Shown piece after piece: positions 5,108 to 7,918 of a stretch of DNA of 7,918 nucleotides; position 1 is the first letter of the stretch, and each line of letters opens with the position of its first letter. The notes beneath the pieces were generated by a model. The model was given only the letters and a program-made list of their open reading frames with translations. It was not told the origin of the DNA and did not search any database. Source of the DNA: Methanosphaera sp. (GTDB taxonomy: Archaea > Methanobacteriota > Methanobacteria > Methanobacteriales > Methanobacteriaceae); NCBI GenBank assembly GCA_013330915.1, contig DUHK01000107.1:309-8226 (forward strand). Reading direction: 5' to 3'. The position numbers were made by a program, and so were the translations under genes.

Positions 5108-5585
5108 TCTTCTTAAACTAATCGCATATCCTGTATCATTTATCATGATCGGATACGGTGTAATGACAATACTCGGTGGTCACATAACTCCGGGTGGAGG
5201 TTTCCAGGGTGGAGCTATGATGGCTTCCGGAGCAATTTTATGTATACTTGCTTACGGATTAAAAGATAATCCATTCAACCTTTCACACGAAAGAATGTCC
5301 TTAGTAGAAAGCTGTGGAGCATTATTATACATCTGCTTAGGTTTAGTTGGATTATTTGCTGGTGGCTCATTCCTTTACAACGTAGGTACAAACATCTACG
5401 GATTAGTACCAGCAGGATTACAAACTATGTTTAATTACCCAGATGCATTACAAGCTGGAATAATTCCATACCTCAACATAGCTATTGGGGTAAAAGTATT
5501 TATCGGATTAACTACATTAGTAATTCTTTTCTATGCAGTTACCAAATATGCTGGGGATTACATAGACAATGAGGAAATAGATTAG
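5100..5585 (+). CDS. ehbI: Energy-converting hydrogenase B subunit I (MrpB-like)
   Basis: 161-aa membrane protein of the MrpB/MnhB family. The diagnostic motif GHITPGGGFQGGAMMASG starts at residue 27. Four helices are predicted (about 7-25, 38-56, 72-93 and 127-150), and the protein ends in an acidic tail (DYIDNEEID). I chose the ATG at 5100 over an in-frame TTG at 5085, because GGAGG at 5087-5091 lies 8 bases before the ATG and would fall inside the longer version. The start overlaps the ehbH stop, implying coupling. With EhbA-F and EhbH it completes the Mrp-like set. It belongs to the ion-translocating membrane module. Confidence 0.9.
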   Translation: MSDLLKLIAYPVSFIMIGYGVMTILGGHITPGGGFQGGAMMASGAILCILAYGLKDNPFNLSHERMSLVESCGALLYICLGLVGLFAGGSFLYNVGTNIYGLVPAGLQTMFNYPDALQAGIIPYLNIAIGVKVFIGLTTLVILFYAVTKYAGDYIDNEEID

Positions 5586-5596
5586 GAGGAGTTTTG

Positions 5597-5911
5597 ATGG
5601 TTTTAGAAACAACAGTACCATTTTTACAATCAGTAGGTCCTAATTTGTTCGGTTTACTTTATACTGGACCAACAATATGTGCTTTAATAATTGGGATTAT
5701 AGCTGGAGCAATCATGCACAAAACTCCAACTGACGGAATAAAATTAAATACATCCTCTTGGATTGCAATTATTATCGGAGCTATAATTGTAGCATTCTGG
5801 TTAGGAACATTCCCATACTACGGCGGATTACCAATAGGACCAGGATTTGTTGCAGCAGTTATAGGTGCAATAATTGGAAGAGGAGTATTAGGAACTAAAG
5901 TTAAAGTTTAA
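5597..5911 (+). CDS. ehbJ: Energy-converting hydrogenase B subunit J
   Basis: 104-aa small membrane protein with three predicted helices (about residues 24-40, 54-72 and 80-98), glycine-rich helix contacts (IGIIAGAI, VIGAIIGRG) and a basic C-terminus (GTKVKV). No motif of a wider family is apparent to me. The assignment rests on its place between the MrpB-like ehbI and the polyferredoxin gene. The start is the ATG at 5597 rather than the TTG at 5594, because AGGAGGA (5584-5590) gives a 6-7 base spacing to either and ATG is preferred. It is the last membrane-arm gene before the electron-transfer genes. Specific role unknown. Confidence 0.8.
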   Translation: MVLETTVPFLQSVGPNLFGLLYTGPTICALIIGIIAGAIMHKTPTDGIKLNTSSWIAIIIGAIIVAFWLGTFPYYGGLPIGPGFVAAVIGAIIGRGVLGTKVKV

Positions 5912-5926
5912 GTGGGGTAATAGAGA

Positions 5927-7285
5927 ATGTTTTTATCAAATCCAGGTAAATGTGATAGCTCAGGTAATTGTGTAGAGGCTTGCCCTACTGATGCAATAAC
6001 AATAAGGGATGGAAAAGTAGTTAGCTGTATAACATGTGGTAAATGTGAAAATGTTTGTCCTAACAAAGCAATTTTCAAAAACAAATTTGGCGGTTATGTA
6101 GTAGACAGAACTAAATGTAACTTATGTGGAATGTGTCAAAAAGTTTGTCCAGTTGATGTTATCACAGTTAAAGACGGAAAAATCATGGGTATGTGTTCCA
6201 ACTGTGGAGTATGTGTGCCTGCATGTCAAAACGACGCAAGAATGCCAGGACCATCCAAAGCAGTTCAACCTGAAAACCAGATGGCCAGCAGAGTCAACGT
6301 GGGAACAGTTCACGAAGATTGTATTGAATGTGGAAGATGTGCATACTTCTGTCCTTCAAATTCAATTAAATTCTCATACATAGAACCTGGCGTATGTACA
6401 AAATGTGACTTATGTATAGACGTCTGTCCTAGAGATGCAATCGGACCAATCGAAGAAGGCGGAGCATACCAAGTAGACATGGCTAAATGTGCACTCTGTT
6501 ACAAATGTTTAATAGAATGTCCAAACGATGCAATTACAGCAAAACATTTACAACTGGAAATCAACCAACCAGAATACGATGTTGAAAACGATACAAGAAT
6601 GATTGCATGTATAGACTGTGAATTATGTGCAGACGCATGTCCTACAGACGCACTACAAGTAGTAAACAAAAGAGTCAGATATGACGTTGACCTATGTACA
6701 CTATGTGGAAATGAAAACGGCGAAGCAGCATGTGCAGACGACTTTGCACACGCACCTTGTACAAACGCATGTCCACAGGGCGTACTTGAATTCGTACCAG
6801 ACTCCAAAATTACACTCGAAGGTGTATGTGTAGTATGTGGCGGATGTATTACAGAATGTAAATACGATGCACGTAAATTCATGAGCACTACATGGAATGG
6901 AGAAATTGGACCGCAGTGTCTTAAATGTGGTATTTGTGAAGAAGTTTGTCCAAAAGGAGCAATTACAGTCAACGATGACGGTGTAAGCGTAAACTTCGAC
7001 GAATGTGTACTTTGTGAAAAATGTGCAATGCACTGTCCAGTAAGTGCAATTCCAAAAACAACACCACTGAAAATGAAAATTGCAAGTGGATACTCAATGA
7101 TTAACAACAACCTATGTATAGGATGTAATCGTTGTGTTGATGCATGTATATTCAAAGCTATATCTCCTGACGAAGACGGAAACTTAACAATCAACCATGA
7201 TACATGTATCTATTGTGGAGCTTGTAAAACTGCATGTCCAGCTAGAGCAATTAAAATACAAAGAGATTTCGAGGCACAAATATGA
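5927..7285 (+). CDS. ehbK: Ehb polyferredoxin EhbK, 14 cysteine clusters
   Basis: 452-aa soluble polyferredoxin, predicted to carry electrons between the hydrogenase core and external ferredoxin partners. I count 14 cluster motifs. Twelve are standard C-x2-C-x2-C-x3-C, starting at Cys34, 64, 90, 132, 157, 188, 228, 301, 331, 360, 397 and 427. Two are variants. The first has C9, C15 and C19 but Ser12 at the second-cysteine position. The ninth reads C257-x2-C260 and then, after a 17-residue insert holding Cys269, C278-x3-C282. This fits the 14[4Fe-4S] polyferredoxin known for ehb operons, seven bacterial-type ferredoxin domains in tandem. No signal peptide or membrane helix is seen. A GGGGT (5914-5918) precedes the start. 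The stop overlaps ehbL as ATGA. Confidence 0.94.
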   Translation: MFLSNPGKCDSSGNCVEACPTDAITIRDGKVVSCITCGKCENVCPNKAIFKNKFGGYVVDRTKCNLCGMCQKVCPVDVITVKDGKIMGMCSNCGVCVPACQNDARMPGPSKAVQPENQMASRVNVGTVHEDCIECGRCAYFCPSNSIKFSYIEPGVCTKCDLCIDVCPRDAIGPIEEGGAYQVDMAKCALCYKCLIECPNDAITAKHLQLEINQPEYDVENDTRMIACIDCELCADACPTDALQVVNKRVRYDVDLCTLCGNENGEAACADDFAHAPCTNACPQGVLEFVPDSKITLEGVCVVCGGCITECKYDARKFMSTTWNGEIGPQCLKCGICEEVCPKGAITVNDDGVSVNFDECVLCEKCAMHCPVSAIPKTTPLKMKIASGYSMINNNLCIGCNRCVDACIFKAISPDEDGNLTINHDTCIYCGACKTACPARAIKIQRDFEAQI

Positions 7286-7827
7286 GTTTAGGAAAAATTT
7301 TTATAAACGGGATTTATACCAACCTCAAAAGATTAATCTTTGCAAGTGACCGTGTAACTGACATGCAATTCCGTAATGATGTTTTAAATGGAAATGTAAA
7401 ACCAGCACCTTTAGTTGCAGAAGTGGAATGTATTGGTTGCGGTGGATGTGCAAACGTATGTCCAACAAAAGCAATTGTAATGACTCCAATAGAACCGGTA
7501 GAAATTGCAGAAGGTATAGTTAAAACAGCAGTACCACAAATCAATGAACTTGAATGTGTACACTGTTATCACTGTCACGACTTCTGTCCTATCTTCGCAT
7601 TATTCGGAGTAGCAGCAACAATTCATCCAAATGATGTTGGTAACAAATGTAGTAAAGACGTAAACAGTATGCTTTTGGATCCTACTGAAATACCTGATGC
7701 AAAAATCAAAAACATTGCACAGTATTTAACAGACGATTCAATCATCCAAAAGAACAAAGAAATGAAAGAAAAGTTACAGGCTCAAGAAGAATCAGCAGCT
7801 GATTCAAGTGAAGCTGTAGAACAATAG
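7282..7827 (+). CDS. ehbL: Ehb 2[4Fe-4S] ferredoxin-like subunit
   Basis: 181-aa iron-sulfur subunit with two standard cluster motifs, C50-x2-C53-x2-C56-x3-C60P and C92-x2-C95-x2-C98-x3-C102P. It is related to the NuoI/MbhN-type electron-transfer subunits of complex I-like hydrogenases. The N-terminal 45 residues (MSLGKIFINGIYTNLKRLIF and following) are probably a membrane-surface amphipathic helix region. After the clusters come a Cys123-containing stretch and a charged, acidic tail (about 155-181) rich in E, K, Q and A. The ATG overlaps the ehbK stop (ATGA), so the two are translationally coupled. Role: links the hydrogenase small subunit EhbM to ferredoxin or EhbK. Confidence 0.9.
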   Translation: MSLGKIFINGIYTNLKRLIFASDRVTDMQFRNDVLNGNVKPAPLVAEVECIGCGGCANVCPTKAIVMTPIEPVEIAEGIVKTAVPQINELECVHCYHCHDFCPIFALFGVAATIHPNDVGNKCSKDVNSMLLDPTEIPDAKIKNIAQYLTDDSIIQKNKEMKEKLQAQEESAADSSEAVEQ

Positions 7828-7837
7828 GGGGATGAAT

Positions 7838-7918
7838 ATGGGACTTAAAGGACATTCAAGGTCAAAATCAATCCACGTAATGTTAGTTTACACTGGTGGA
7901 TGTAACGGTTGTGATATT
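7838..7918 (+). CDS. ehbM: Ehb hydrogenase small subunit, 5' part only
   Basis: Only the first 27 codons are in the window; the gene runs off the right edge. The N-terminus ends VMLVYTGGCNGCDI. The C22-x2-C25 pair in TGGCNGCD is the start of the proximal [4Fe-4S] cluster binding site of the [NiFe] hydrogenase small subunit / NuoB family. The start is the ATG at 7838. GGGGG at 7827-7831 lies 6 bases upstream, while the in-frame ATG at 7832 directly touches that site. By gene order the large subunit ehbN should follow. The function is transfer of electrons from the NiFe centre. Confidence 0.9.
   Translation, partial: MGLKGHSRSKSIHVMLVYTGGCNGCDI

Noticed and set aside
6499..7194. Long open frame on the - strand opposite ehbK
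   Set aside because: It is antisense to the polyferredoxin. The regular TGT/TGC cysteine codons and biased codon use of ehbK suppress stops on the opposite strand. The translation is rich in Ser, His and Thr with no domain.

Overview
This window is archaeal and comes from a hydrogenotrophic methanogen of the order Methanobacteriales. The low G+C content, the GGTGAT/GGAGG ribosome binding sites and the long, very AT-rich intergenic DNA fit Methanobrevibacter best, with Methanosphaera as an alternative; the genus is inferred. From 1341 to the right edge the window holds the first thirteen genes of the energy-converting [NiFe] hydrogenase B operon, ehbA to ehbM, in the order known from Methanothermobacter. 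All are on the + strand, and ehbM is cut by the window end.

Layout: 1-671 is AT-rich and contains three unannotated-looking small ORFs (57, 48 and 55 aa). All three lie in tandem on the + strand and each is predicted to form about two membrane helices. 672-1188 has no convincing gene; it holds T-tracts that could terminate transcription and a diverged 25-base direct repeat. 1189-1307 is a run of inverted repeats just upstream of ehbA, a candidate structured leader or operator region. 1341-5911 encodes ten small and large integral membrane subunits (ehbA-J) related to Mrp antiporter and MBH/complex I membrane subunits. 5927-7827 encodes a polyferredoxin with 14 cysteine clusters (ehbK) and a 2[4Fe-4S] ferredoxin-like subunit (ehbL). 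7838-7918 is the start of the hydrogenase small subunit (ehbM).

How the genes work together: by family knowledge, Ehb is a membrane-bound, ion-gradient-driven hydrogenase that reduces low-potential ferredoxin with H2, mainly for biosynthetic CO2 fixation. EhbA-J form the ion-translocating membrane arm: EhbA, B, C, E, F and I resemble MrpE, F, G, C, D and B, and EhbD and EhbH resemble the C-terminal parts of MrpA (MbhD/MbhE). EhbM (with EhbN beyond the edge) forms the catalytic hydrogenase core, and EhbK and EhbL carry electrons between FeS clusters. Gene junctions are tight (TAATG, ATGA, TAAGTG or gaps of 1-33 nt), so one polycistronic, translationally coupled mRNA is likely.

The operon itself is a known system. 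The less explained parts are the three small membrane ORFs, the structured region before ehbA, a 13-codon mini-ORF with a good ribosome binding site between ehbE and ehbF, a Cys-to-Ser change in the first cluster motif of EhbK, and the apparent loss of the usual TM7/TM8 lysines in the antiporter-like EhbF.
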